A stretch of 64,000 nt of DNA from an uncultured Planktomarina sp. (GCA_905182535.1 CAJJBZ010000010.1:170382-234381); one strand, 5' to 3'. Positions 10,277-19,965 are shown, counted from the stretch's first letter. Numbers and translations: made by a program. The notes: generated by a model from the letters alone, not told the origin.

Positions 10277-10755
10277 GCTATGGTGCGCTTCCATGTACCA
10301 GATTTTCCACCTTGCTTTTCATCTAGATGGATGTCTGAAATGGTTATGCCCTTGTCGACGGCTTTGAGCATATCATAAAGTGTAAGTGCAGCAGTGGTGA
10401 CTGCCGTTAGTGCCTCCATCTCAACCCCAGTTTGACCTCTGGTCTTCACTGTCGCGGTGATGATCACCTCATTTTTTAACAAATCTGGGTATAAGTCTAC
10501 AGTAACTTTGGTGATTGGTAGAGGATGGCAAAGTGGAATTAGCTCAGAGGTTTTTTTTGCGCCCATAATGCCAGCGACTCGCGCTACGCCCATAGCATCA
10601 CCCTTTTTCAGGTTGCCTTGAATAAGCAAGCCCATGGCTTCTTCCGTTAATAGGACGGTGGCTGTTGCACGTGCCATACGCGCAGTCTCAGCCTTGTCCG
10701 ATACATCCACCATATGCGCATGGCCGGCTTCGTCTAAATGGGTCAGTTTCGACAT
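10273..10755 (-). CDS. moaC: Cyclic pyranopterin monophosphate synthase MoaC
   Basis: 160 residues, intact. MoaC converts the MoaA product to cyclic pyranopterin monophosphate, the first stable molybdopterin precursor. Family motifs seen are LIPLCHPLPITKVTVD, which carries a conserved active-site His, and the catalytic region GQTGVEMEALTAVTTAALTLYDMLKA. The terminal KSGTW motif is present. The start directly abuts the trpC stop with no gap, and the end overlaps moeA by four bases. Tight coupling with trpC and moeA indicates one operon. Confidence 0.96.
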   Translation of the reverse strand: MSKLTHLDEAGHAHMVDVSDKAETARMARATATVLLTEEAMGLLIQGNLKKGDAMGVARVAGIMGAKKTSELIPLCHPLPITKVTVDLYPDLLKNEVIITATVKTRGQTGVEMEALTAVTTAALTLYDMLKAVDKGITISDIHLDEKQGGKSGTWKRTIA

Positions 10756-11571
10756 CTATAACCTATCTGGAAAATATGGGTTTGCCAAAAGTACCCGGGT
10801 TGCGTTGGCCACATCGTTTTGGCGCATGAGGCTTTCGCCAATTAGAAATGTACGTGCACCGTAGCGCGCCAAATCTGAGAGATCGTCCGAAGTGTAGATC
10901 CCACTTTCTGCTACAATAGTTTTATCTTTAGGGACCCGAAGTGCTAAATTACGTGTAGTTTCGAGGGTCACTTCAAAGGTGTTGAGATTACGATTATTTA
11001 TTCCGAGTAGTGGCGACTTGAGCTGCAGACCACGATCCAGCTCTTCAGAATTGTGCACTTCAATTAGAACGTCCATACCCCAATCAAAGGCTGCGGCTTC
11101 CAGCTCTGCGGCTTGGCCGTCCGAGACAGAAGCCATGATGATCAAGATGCAATCTGCGCCCAGCGCGCGAGATTCGGCCACTTGATAGGTGTCATACATG
11201 AAATCTTTGCGCAGCACAGGCAGGGTGGTGGCAGCCCGTGCGGTGGCCAGATAGCTGTCATGGGCGAATCGATCGGCTAATGCTTTTACCATAATGGCAT
11301 TATAATCGTCGTTATCATCCTCATATGCTTTGGCTAGTTCTGGAGTTCCAAAGCCTGTCGTATTAACCCTTTCGAGGGAGAGGCTTTTTTTATTTCTGCA
11401 ATTAGAGCAAAACTAGTTTCACTTGCTACTATAAAGGCTGTGAGAAAAACCGCGTAAGGGAGTTGCTGCCCGGGCAGAAGCCTCTACATCCACGAGCCGG
11501 CAGTTTTTTTTACGTTCAGCAATCTCGTCGAGTTTATAGGCTTTGATCTTATCGAGAATGGTCTCAGTCAT
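10756..11571 (-). CDS. trpC: Indole-3-glycerol phosphate synthase (two compensating frameshifts and an aberrant internal stretch)
   Basis: TrpC closes the ring of carboxyphenylamino-deoxyribulose phosphate to indole-3-glycerol phosphate. The start at 11571 gives MTETILDKIKAYKLDEI, the family N-terminus. The catalytic segments IAEIKKASPSKG and PVLRKDFMYDTYQVAESRALGADCIL are present, as is AESGI near the C-terminus. The frame shifts by one near 11425 and back near 11375, so the total of 272 codons is close to normal. Positions 11263-11319 do not encode the expected GGATCLSVLTD beta-strand but an unrelated peptide resembling methionine synthase (listed separately). If the stretch is real, the enzyme lacks a core barrel strand and is unlikely to work. 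It lies in the trpD-trpC-moaC operon. Confidence 0.85.
11263..11319 (-). other. MetH-like 19-codon stretch inside trpC
   Basis: In the trpC frame these bases read DDNDDYNAIMVKALADRFA. This closely resembles the conserved start of the activation domain of B12-dependent methionine synthase MetH (DDYN-x-IMVKALADRLAEAFAE, from memory). TrpC should have about 18 residues containing CLSVLTD here. Flanking TrpC sequence resumes exactly on both sides (ELAKAYE before, HDSYLATARAA after). It may be a chimera in the assembly or a real micro-insertion. Confidence 0.6.
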
Positions 11572-11586
11572 AGAAATGTCCAATCG

Positions 11587-12602
11587 TCATGCAACGCTTG
11601 TTAGAGCAGCCAGTGAAGTTGCTTTGCCCTTGGCGGCTCCGCTGTCGATAGATATGCAGGCTAGTGCGACACCGTCGCGCAGAGTCTCTACTTTGCCTAC
11701 AATCATCAAAGCTGCAGCGGCATTGAGTAATACGGCGTCACGATAAGCAGATGGTTGTCCTGCCAAAAGTGCCATAAACGCTTTGCCATTTTCCTCTGGG
11801 CTTCCACCGATAATGTCTTCAAATGGATGTACTGGAAGGCCGGCATCTTCGGGATGTACCTCTAGATCAGTCACAGTGCCATTAGCCAGCACAGCCACGG
11901 CGCTGGTGCCGGTAATAGTCAGCTCATCAGTACCGTCAGAACCATGCACCAGCCAAGCCGCCTCTGACCCAAGCGCCAGCAGAGTTTCGGCCATGGGGCG
12001 AACCAGTTCGGGTGCAAAGGCGCCGGTTAAGTTGGCGGGTCACACCAGCAGGGTTAGTTAAAGGTCCTAGGATATTAAATATTGTTCGCGTACCCAGTTC
12101 AGCTCGGGTTGGCATAACGTGAGCAATCGCAGGATGATGCATTGGAGCCATCATGAAGGCAATTCCAATATTGCGGAGCGCGCTCTACCACATCGACACC
12201 GACCATGACATTGATACCAATCTGTCCCAAAGCATCTGCGGCGCCAGATTTTGAGCTCAGATTGCGATTGCCATGTTTTGCTACAGGCACGCCTGCACCA
12301 GCCACAACAAAGGCTGTTGCTGTGGAGATGTTCAATGTACCCTTGCCATCCCCCCCGGTGCCAACAATATCCATGGCGCCTTTGGGCGCGTGGACAGCAT
12401 GACATTTGGAGCGCATCACTGAAGCTGCAGCGGCATATTCATCCACGGTTTCACCGCGTGTACGCAGGGCCATCAAAAAGCCGCCCATTTGACTAGCAGT
12501 TGCTTCACCGTTGAACAAAACTCCAAAGGCAGTTTCAGCTTCTGTGCGGGTCAATGGACGATCCGCGGCGGTACCAATGAGCGGTTGTAGTGCAGAAATC
12601 AG
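11587..12602 (-). CDS. trpD: Anthranilate phosphoribosyltransferase (frameshifted; continuous with trpG)
   Basis: TrpD transfers phosphoribose from PRPP to anthranilate. From about 12602 the sequence reads [22 protein letters not shown], the family N-terminus, but the expected ATG is a CTG codon. No stop separates it from trpG. The PRPP loop [21 protein letters not shown] and [15 protein letters not shown] are present. Frames change near 12165-12175 (before [11 protein letters not shown]) and near 12025-12035 (before LTGAFAPEL). The C-terminal frame (11587-11994) carries GTDELTITG and the normal end. Only 15 bases separate it from trpC. It could be a genuine TrpG-TrpD fusion as in enterobacteria, or an error at the junction. 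Confidence 0.87.
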
Positions 12603-13175
12603 AGCTTTTGCTATATCAAGAAAGTTTTTGATCAGGTGATGACCATATTTAGTACTAATACTTTCAGGATGGAACTGTACACCGTGAATGGGCAGGGTTT
12701 TGTGCTGCAAACCCATCAATGTACCATCGCCCAAAGTTGCTGTTACCTCAAGGCAATCGGGCAAAGAATCGCGTTCTAGAACTAAAGAATGATAGCGGGT
12801 GGCCTCAAATGGGCTCGGCAGATTGGCAAATAGCCCAGTGTTGGTGTGATGCATACTGCCCATTTTTCCGTGTACAATCTCATGACAGCGCACAACTTTG
12901 CCGCCAAAGGCCTGACCTATAGTCTGATGGCCCAAACAGACGCCCAAAAGAGGCGTGCGCGTTTCAGCTGCGGCTTGGGTCAGATCCAGACAAATGCCCG
13001 CCCGTGAGGGGTCACAAGGGCCAGGCGACAGAAGAATCGCCGAGGCCCCAAGGCTCATCGCCTCTTGCACATCTACAGCGTCATTACGTTTGACCAAGAC
13101 ATCAGCCCCCAGCTCTCCAAGGTAGTGCACCAGATTATAGGTGAAGCTGTCATAATTATCGATCAGCAGCAGCAT
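12603..13175 (-). CDS. trpG: Anthranilate synthase glutamine amidotransferase subunit (no stop before trpD)
   Basis: About 191 residues. TrpG hydrolyses glutamine and supplies ammonia to TrpE for anthranilate synthesis. The start at 13175 ([19 protein letters not shown]) follows AAAGGA at a good distance. The class I amidotransferase triad is visible: Cys in [15 protein letters not shown], and His and Glu in HGVQFHPES. The frame runs on through NFLDIAKA into TrpD without a stop. No trpE is found upstream; the region beyond 13233 is noncoding and then carries a gene on the other strand. TrpE must be elsewhere in the genome or absent. Confidence 0.93.
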
Positions 13176-13319
13176 AGGAAGTCCTTTACGTTTTTTCATC
13201 TGTGCGCTTAGGGCGAGAAAATGGGCTCGCAATTCGGTAGTTGGTCGCTGTATAGATGCTCAGGGAACCATGTTATCGTCAAGGGTAACTGGGAGATTTT
13301 GACGTTTGAAAGGCTATAG

Positions 13320-14480
13320 ATGCGGCTACCATTCTTTAATGGACTGATTTAGGGCGCAGTTTTGGGTGTCAGTAGTCTTGTTGTACTATCTATTTTTAAC
13401 GAAATCCCTAGTATCCGTGGGTTGGCGACGGATATGGTGGTTACACCGGTGTCAGAAACTCCACTCATTAGTCCAACCATTTCGATGCCCCAGTTTGAGC
13501 TTGAACGCCGCCCGGACATCAAGGTGCAAAGTATTGAAGTGTCAACGGTGGTGATGCGTACCAGTTTAGATATTTTAGTCACGCAGCCTTCAAAAAAGCC
13601 TCAATCTGATTTTGGGGGTAATTTTGTGGTGCGTGATCTGGGTGCTGTGAATAGCCGTCCATCGGATGAATTTGTGATGGCTGACCAAACATTGGCACCG
13701 CGTAATATTATTAATCTAGGCCAGCGAGCTAATATGCAGTTTCCCAATATTGACTCAATTGTAGATATGTCGCCGGGTTAACTTGTAGTGCTGCCCAGCC
13801 TGAAAGGTATAAATTCAGCAGCGTCCTCTGCGCAATCTCAGTTAAACTTTACCACGAAATTTACCTCCTTAGCCGGACAGGCCTTGACAGCAATTATCTT
13901 TGTGGAGCAGGGGGGATAGTATAGATCCGGTTGTTGCGGTGAAAACAAACTTTCCAGTCAGTATTGCCATAGACAGCCAGTCCGAAAACTCTATCGCCAG
14001 AATGCATAAGTGTCGTGCCGCTAATTACGAAATTTTAGCGCAATTACCGGCACCAGATCATGGTGCGGCACAGATCGCCTTCAATGATCATCTTTCGGTG
14101 TTATCTAAGGCTATGGGGGTTTGGGATGCAGTAGGTCCACGTCGCTGCAAAGCTTACGAACAAATCGGGCGCTGCGTGCAGAATTGATTGCCAATCAGCT
14201 CGGCTATGTTGGCCAAAGGGCTGAAAATGTCACCGTATTTCAAGAAAGTGGACTGCCAGCGGGGCTTATAGATTTTTATATAGATCAAAAGATGACCCGC
14301 GCCGCTGATATTTTAGATCAACCCGATGCGGCTGGGATAACAGCCTTGGAAACAGGTAAGGCAATCATTGCAATGCATTTGAATGAAGACACGCTCGACA
14401 TCTTACAGTTTTGGGTCTGTCATTCTCGCATGCCTAAAATATCTATTGCAGCTTTATCGGTAGTTTTACTTCCTTCTTGA
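13320..14480 (+). CDS. YibQ-like divergent polysaccharide deacetylase (early stop and frameshifts)
   Basis: The likely start at 13320 gives MRLPFFNGLI, then an in-frame TAG at 13350-13352, then GAVLGVSSLVVLSIF. Together these form one N-terminal membrane helix in which TAG replaces a plausible TGG (Trp). A proline-rich or linker-like region follows to 13781. The deacetylase-fold part is in other frames: TNFPVSIAIDSQSENS (from about 13938), then from 14121 ESGLPAGLIDFYID and ISIAALSVVLL, the typical end of divergent polysaccharide deacetylases. Predicted role is an envelope-associated sugar deacetylase-like protein, but the family's substrate is unknown. At least two frame changes (about 13790-13910 and about 14150) plus the stop make it a pseudogene as written. 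Confidence 0.7.
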
Positions 14481-14510
14481 GGTGTCTTATTAAACAGGCT
14501 TTCGTGGGGG

Positions 14511-15476
14511 CTAAGTGGATTTTCCTCCCACAACCTTCTTTAGAATGGCTCGCATGTTTGGCACCACAGCTTCAAGTTGCGGCAGGTCATTTATGCACAG
14601 CATTTTGATCTTATTGGTATCAGTTATGGCTTGCAACATGGTTGATACTTCGCCACTGGAATTTTCGTTGCCCTGACCGCTATAAATATGTAAATAATCA
14701 CTTTGGTTGTTAAATGTCGCCCGCCCTCCCGCTATACAGGCATGATTGTGTAAGCCCTGAGGCAAAAACTGGCTTAATTCTCTAAACCGATGTGCAATAT
14801 TGGCACTGAAGTGCTTGGGGTACTGATCAAACAGACCTGCCAGGTCTGCCAGAATGATATGATCTAAAATACTCTCTTTCAAATCCTGCAATATTTGCCG
14901 CCTTAGACTGAGCTGCATTATAGCTTGGTCGAATTTTAAGAGCACTTTTAATCATGTTTGATATTTTTTTTAATGGCTGGGTGTTATATGTTTGCGACCA
15001 ATTACCTCTCAACACAGCTTTATTCTCAACAAACCATTCTTCAGGACTGCTTTTTTTTATCAAAAACATGTCATCATTAAAATATATGAATTTTTCTGAA
15101 AGGCCATTTATTTTATATAGAACAGCATCAATTGAGCGGACATTAAATGTTGGCAGAAAACCTTCAGCTCCATTAAATATTTCTTTATGATCAACAATGT
15201 TTACTTTGTCTAAAGGAGTAAATTAGTCAAATCAGGGGTGACGTCATCCACAACAATCCAAATCATTCTAATCCACGGGGCATTATTTTCAATTGATCTT
15301 AGGCAGTATAAGATCTCATCGCTGCACACCCAACGGTGAGGGTTGATCGCATTTTCATGTAAAACGGTTTGATGTTGTGTCATATATCGTCGCCGTTTTG
15401 CACTGTGGCTTTTATCGCTGCCATCCACCCAAGTAATTACTACATCTATTGGGTCGTGCTTGTTCGTTTGTACCAT
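14511..15476 (-). CDS. Stealth-family capsular sugar phosphotransferase (frameshifted)
   Basis: Stealth proteins transfer hexose-1-phosphates to make phosphodiester-linked surface polysaccharides. Conserved region 1 is at the N-terminus: DPIDVVITWVDGSD and CSDEILYCLRSIENNAPWIR, ending VVDDVTP. Region 2 follows in another frame (LPTFNVRSIDAVLYKINGLSEKF and YFNDDMFL). Region 3 (FEREYF, then FRELSQFLPQGLHNHACI) and a short region 4 (CINDLPQ) lie in yet another frame. Breaks lie near 15215 and near 14835-14880. The start is set at 15476 (MVQTNKHDP); 15596 is possible. It is convergent with the deacetylase gene, 30 bases away, and near tRNA-Arg. Such genes are often strain-specific. Confidence 0.8.
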
Positions 15477-15806
15477 ATATTTTGATGTTCCGTTTTGTTG
15501 CCTCTGAGGTAGTGCGTAGCTAGGGCCAGTATAGTACAACCCCACTGTAAGCGTTTGGATGTAAAATAAAACAGAAGAATTTTTGGCCGCATACATTGCT
15601 TATTCTACAAAATACTTTTTCAGTCTTCAAAACATGCTCACTCATATGTTTGAGTTGATCTTACGTTATTTTGACGCATTTTCTTTTACTTTGGGCCCAC
15701 TGGTACTTTTTTACACATAGTTCACAACTACACGGGAAATATTATTATGTTATTTCTATTCAGGCTGAGGTCGATAACATAAACCCAACTGTTAAACCTT
15801 GCAAAA

Positions 15807-15883
15807 TGGTGGTCCCGACAGGATTTGAACCTGTGACCCCTCGCTTCGGAGGCGAGTACTCTATCCAGCTGAGCTACGGGACC
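15807..15883 (-). tRNA. tRNA-Arg (anticodon CCG)
   Basis: 77 bases including an encoded CCA. The acceptor stem GGTCCCG/CGGGACC, the D arm, the anticodon stem CTCGC/GCGAG with loop CTCCGAA (anticodon CCG, reading CGG), and the T arm ACAGG-TTCAAAT-CCTGT are all complete. A T run follows the CCA. Confidence 0.97.
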
Positions 15884-16113
15884 ATTTTGTGGCAATTAAA
15901 AGCGCCACACGGATGTACTTCTGCAAATTGAGTGGCAGAGAGACTTCTTGCCTTCATGGAAACCCATACATCAAGCCCGTTATGCCTTACAACCCATTTT
16001 TGACAGACATTGTTTGGTTATCTTGAGTTTCAACTATATATGACAAATTAATGCTGCAGATATTACTTTAAAACAGTTCTGACTTGTCGGGAATTGGCCG
16101 CTTTTAGAGGGGA

Positions 16114-16680
16114 CTACTTGCCCCAAAGACGTTCTTGGCCGCAATCCATATGCACGAAATTTGACCGTGAGTATCGGCCAACACCACCAGCGGCACAGGA
16201 CCAGGCAGCACTTGCAATTTGTCTTACAGATTTTCCTTGCATGCGGAGATCTGCAGCTTGGCCGGTCATATGCAGCGATTTTTTAGCAACATTACGAGAG
16301 TTTGATCTTAGTAGAGCATTAGTTTCTGGGGTTCTGTAGCCTGAGAGCAGAAGAAAAGGGGAGGGTGTGTCAAGTAGTTTTTGTGAGGCAGAAATAATAT
16401 CCACTGTGCGTGTATCAATCACACTCAACTTATTTTGTCGCCAATCGCGCATGAACCAATTAACCTCATTGAGAGCGTCCTTGATGTATTCTCCTTCAAT
16501 CCAATAGATCATGTCCAAGGATTCACCCGTTCGCGTGGAGTACATTTTGATCCGACGGATATTGCCAGCGCCACGCATGAAACCAGCAGAATTTGAATAG
16601 CTTGGTGCAGCAACTAGGGCTGTGGCCGCAAATATTCTCAGTAGCCCCCTTCGCGATATTCCATAATTGAGGTTGCTCAT
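16114..16680 (-). CDS. Tat-exported YcbK/DUF882 M15-like peptidase
   Basis: 188 residues, intact. The N-terminus SRRGLLRIFAATALVAAPS is a twin-arginine signal with a hydrophobic core. The zinc-site pattern of the peptidase M15 fold is visible: SLHMTGQAADLRM gives His and Asp, and NFVHMDCG gives a further His. The predicted role is peptidoglycan or peptide-bond cleavage in the periplasm, but YcbK substrates are not established. It is divergently placed with an L,D-transpeptidase across a 275-base spacer that holds no other gene. The E. coli ycbK and ycbB genes are likewise neighbours, which supports a shared cell-wall role. Confidence 0.88.
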   Translation of the reverse strand: MSNLNYGISRRGLLRIFAATALVAAPSYSNSAGFMRGAGNIRRIKMYSTRTGESLDMIYWIEGEYIKDALNEVNWFMRDWRQNKLSVIDTRTVDIISASQKLLDTPSPFLLLSGYRTPETNALLRSNSRNVAKKSLHMTGQAADLRMQGKSVRQIASAAWSCAAGGVGRYSRSNFVHMDCGQERLWGK

Positions 16681-16955
16681 CTAACTTCCTAAGTGCGCAT
16701 TACTATGTTTGTTTAAAAGTAGTATTTTTATATCATTCAAAATAGATTCATGATCTAACCTATTCGCAAAGCCCCATAGCTCTAGAAACCGGTATGCAGG
16801 TGTTTGTTGGCTTCTTCTTGTATAACTTTAATACTATAAGTGCGACTTAAGCGATACAATTTTCAAAACAGGAGTTCTCTTGCGTGAAAGTGATTAGACT
16901 TTTGGTAAATTAATGACCATCTCATAATTATCTTTGAATTGGAGTTGCTGAATAA

Positions 16956-18554
16956 ATGTCTTTGCATCATTTGAAAACTTTCGGCTTTGTGGCTTTAACC
17001 TATCTGAGTTGTTCTGCGTTGCAGCCTGCGACAGCACAAACTTTTGGATTTAAACAATCTGTGGCCCAAGCCGCCGCGTTGGATAGGGTGGTGCACGAAT
17101 TTTATAAGACTCGAAATTATCAATCATTTTGGACCGGCGACACGCCTCCTGAGAGGTCTAGGCTGCGTGCCTTGATTAAATCCTTCTCGGAGGCTCGGCT
17201 GCATGGTCTGCCGATAACAAAATTTAATTCGGAGACTCTGATATCAAAAATTCTTGCTTCAACTTCTTTTGGAGCCATGGGGCGGCTGGATGTGGAGCTT
17301 ACAGAAAAGTTTCTGGACTATGCTCGTAGAGTGCAATCTGGCATTTTGATCCCCTCTGAGGTGGATGAAGAGATTGTTCGCAATGTGATTTACCGAGATC
17401 CTGCAAAAATACTTGTTGCGCTCGAAGCGGCTGATGCGGCAGTTTTTTTTAAATCTTTGCCGCCGCAAAGTGTGGAATATGCCCGCCTGATGAAAGAAAA
17501 GATGCGTTTTGAGCGTTTGGTGGCTGTTGACGACTGGGGTAGTGAGGTGGCTGCCCCAACACTTGGCCCCGGCGCCTCTGGCGCTGTAGTTATTGGTCTG
17601 CGTAATCGCTTAATAAATCTGGGCCATATGCGGAGGACATTTTCGGCGACCTATGATGGTAAGCTAAAAAACGCAGTTCGGAGATTTCAAGAGGCTAGTG
17701 GTTTGTTAGTGACTGGCGTGGCTGGAAACTTAACTATTGAACAAATCAATGTGTCAGCTACCAAACGTTTGGCGCAGATTATGGTTGCCATGGAGCGTGA
17801 ACGTTGGCTCAACCAAGACCTTGGCGATCGTCATATCCTGGTTAACCTAACAGATTTTACAGCTAAGATTATGGATTTTGGTAAGGTGACATTCCAGACC
17901 AATTCGGTGGTTGGTGCACATGATGACGACCGCAGAAGTCCGGAGTTTTCCGATACTATGGAGCATATGATTGTGAATCCGAGCTGGTATGTGCCGCGAT
18001 CGATTATCACAAATGAATATCTACCCATGTTGCAGATGGATCCAACCGCAGTTGATTTTTTGGAGCTACGCGATGATTTGGGCAATGTTGTCGATCGGGC
18101 TGGACTAGATTTTAATGATTTTGATGAGGAAACCTTTCCCTTTGGTATGCGTCAGCCGCCCAGTGTTGGTAACGCTTTAGGCCTGGTGAAATTCATGTTT
18201 CCAAATCGTAACAATATTTATTTGCACGACACGCCAGCAAAGAGCCTGTTTGGCCGTGAAGTGCGCGCTTTTAGCCATGGCTGTATAAGATTAGAAAACC
18301 CATTCGGGTTCGCCAATGCGCTTTTGGCGGTACAAAGCTTGGATCCAAAAACTCAGTTCCAGGAGGCTTTGGACTTTGGCGAAGAAGTGCAAATTGATCT
18401 TAATATTCACATTCCCGTCCACATCATTTACCGGACTGCTGTCACCCTTCCTGGTGGTGGGCTTGAGTTTCGACGCGATATATATGGGCGTGATGCAAAA
18501 ATTTGGGAGGCTTTGCAACTAGAAGGGGTAGTTTTGAGCGATTTCACAGGGTAA
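16956..18554 (+). CDS. L,D-transpeptidase, YcbB/LdtD type
   Basis: 532 residues, intact. Periplasmic enzyme that forms 3-3 crosslinks in peptidoglycan. It has a signal peptide at residues 1-27 (cleavage near ATAQT). An N-terminal scaffold region is followed by a peptidoglycan-binding domain at about residues 205-265 (GLRNRLINLGHM and LKNAVRRFQEASGLLVTG). The YkuD catalytic domain at about 288-460 has the motif HDTPAKSLFG then FSHGCIRLENP, which holds the catalytic His and Cys. The C-terminal extension fits the large LdtD form. Its upstream spacer may hold divergent promoters for it and the DUF882 gene. Confidence 0.93.
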   Translation: MSLHHLKTFGFVALTYLSCSALQPATAQTFGFKQSVAQAAALDRVVHEFYKTRNYQSFWTGDTPPERSRLRALIKSFSEARLHGLPITKFNSETLISKILASTSFGAMGRLDVELTEKFLDYARRVQSGILIPSEVDEEIVRNVIYRDPAKILVALEAADAAVFFKSLPPQSVEYARLMKEKMRFERLVAVDDWGSEVAAPTLGPGASGAVVIGLRNRLINLGHMRRTFSATYDGKLKNAVRRFQEASGLLVTGVAGNLTIEQINVSATKRLAQIMVAMERERWLNQDLGDRHILVNLTDFTAKIMDFGKVTFQTNSVVGAHDDDRRSPEFSDTMEHMIVNPSWYVPRSIITNEYLPMLQMDPTAVDFLELRDDLGNVVDRAGLDFNDFDEETFPFGMRQPPSVGNALGLVKFMFPNRNNIYLHDTPAKSLFGREVRAFSHGCIRLENPFGFANALLAVQSLDPKTQFQEALDFGEEVQIDLNIHIPVHIIYRTAVTLPGGGLEFRRDIYGRDAKIWEALQLEGVVLSDFTG

Positions 18555-18583
18555 CAAGTATCCTAATGATGGAGTTTCCCTTA

Positions 18584-19672
18584 ATGACTGTTTTTAACTT
18601 GCAAGAATTGGCCAATGCATTGAACGGTCAAGCCGTTGGCGACGTCAACCTGCAGATCACAGGCGCATCTGAGCCGCAAGACGCCAGTGGTGGGGTATTG
18701 GCTATTGCAACCTCCGCTGACTATGTTGAAAAGCTACACTTAGGGCGGGCTGAAATTGCTTTACTGGACGCGGGAACCGACTGGCAAGGCCTCAACCTAA
18801 AAGCTGCGATTTTAGTTAAGCGTCCACGTTTTGCCATGGCTGAGCTGTCCTCGAGATTAGACTCGCGCTGGCGGGTTGGAGAGAAAGCTGTGCATTCACA
18901 GGCAGTGGTAGACCCTACAGCACAGATTGCCAAAGGTGCGCAGATAGGGGCGTTTTGTTACATAGGTGCGGGTGTAGTTTTAGGTAAAAACGCTTGGCTC
19001 GGTACTCATGTTTCCTTAGCGAACGGTTGCGAGATAGGGGCTTATGCCACATTAATGGATGGTGTGCGTGTAGGCTATGATGTGCAGATTGGCGATCATT
19101 TTATAGCGCACCCGGGCGCAGTCATTGGAGCTGATGGATTTTCTTTCGTGACCTCGGAACGTTCTGTGATTGAAAATGTACGAAAAACTTTGGGAGACAG
19201 TCAGGATGCTCAGCCGCAATCTTATTCCCGAATTCACTCTCTAGGTTCTGTTCGCATTGGCAACGATGTGGAGCTTGGGGCCAACAGTTGCATCGATCGC
19301 GGTACAATTCGCGATACAGTGGTTGGGGATGGCTGTAAGTTTGATAATTTAGCACAAGTTGGTCATAATGTAAAAATAGGTTCAAATTGTCTTATTTGCG
19401 CCCAAGTGGGGATCGCGGGATCCTCTGTCCTCGGCGACAATGTGGTTCTTGGTGGGCAAACTGGGATTAGTGATAATTTATTTATCGGGGACAATGTGAT
19501 CACTGGCGGTGCAACTAAAGTGTTGAGTAACATTCCTTCCGGCCGTGTTATGCTAGGTTATCCAGCGATGAAAATGGAAACACAAGTGGATATTTACAAA
19601 AGCTTACGCCGCCTACCGCGCATATTAAAAGATATTGCACAGCTGAAAAAAACTATTTTAAAATCTAAATAA
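18584..19672 (+). CDS. lpxD: UDP-3-O-acylglucosamine N-acyltransferase
   Basis: 362 residues, intact. LpxD adds the second acyl chain in lipid A synthesis, using acyl-ACP. An N-terminal uridine-binding domain (TVFNLQELANALNG) is followed by left-handed beta-helix hexapeptide repeats from about residue 105 (AQIAKGAQIGAF, IGDHFIAHPGAVIGADGFSF). The catalytic His lies in LAQVGHNVKIG. The C-terminal helix ends RRLPRILKDIAQLKK. The start at 18584 is preferred over 18566 because GGAG lies 10 bases upstream. It stands next to an AcpXL-like carrier and a ketosynthase, unlike the lpxA cluster at 45 kb. Confidence 0.95.
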   Translation: MTVFNLQELANALNGQAVGDVNLQITGASEPQDASGGVLAIATSADYVEKLHLGRAEIALLDAGTDWQGLNLKAAILVKRPRFAMAELSSRLDSRWRVGEKAVHSQAVVDPTAQIAKGAQIGAFCYIGAGVVLGKNAWLGTHVSLANGCEIGAYATLMDGVRVGYDVQIGDHFIAHPGAVIGADGFSFVTSERSVIENVRKTLGDSQDAQPQSYSRIHSLGSVRIGNDVELGANSCIDRGTIRDTVVGDGCKFDNLAQVGHNVKIGSNCLICAQVGIAGSSVLGDNVVLGGQTGISDNLFIGDNVITGGATKVLSNIPSGRVMLGYPAMKMETQVDIYKSLRRLPRILKDIAQLKKTILKSK

Positions 19673-19703
19673 AGCCCCTAAATCTCCTAAACGAGGGTTC
19701 GCT

Positions 19704-19962
19704 ATGAGTGTTGAAGACAAAATTATTTTGATTATTGCTGAACAGGGCTTACTTGATGTGACAGACGTGAACGCTGGAAGCGACTTTGGATGATCTTGGT
19801 ATCGACAGCCTTGGGGTAGTTGAAAGTATTTTTGCCATTGAAGAAGAGTTTGATATTGAAGTGCCGTTCAATGCCAACGCACCGGAGAAGAGTGATTTTG
19901 ATATTTCTTCTGTTGGGTCAATTGTAGTGGCAGTTGAAAAATTGGTTGCGGAGCAAATTTAA
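19704..19962 (+). CDS. Specialised acyl carrier protein, AcpXL-like (one frameshift)
   Basis: About 85 residues. The first frame gives MSVEDKIILIIAEQGLLDVTDV. The rest, TLEATLDDLGIDSLGVVESIFAIEEEFDIEVPF, is one frame over. The Ser in GIDSLG is the phosphopantetheine site. One extra A near 19770-19771 explains the break. The sequence is more acidic and longer at its C-terminus than housekeeping AcpP. Its place between lpxD and a ketosynthase suggests it carries a special acyl chain for lipid A, as AcpXL does in rhizobia; that function is inferred from context. Three bases separate its stop from the ketosynthase start. Confidence 0.8.
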
Positions 19963-19965
19963 ATC

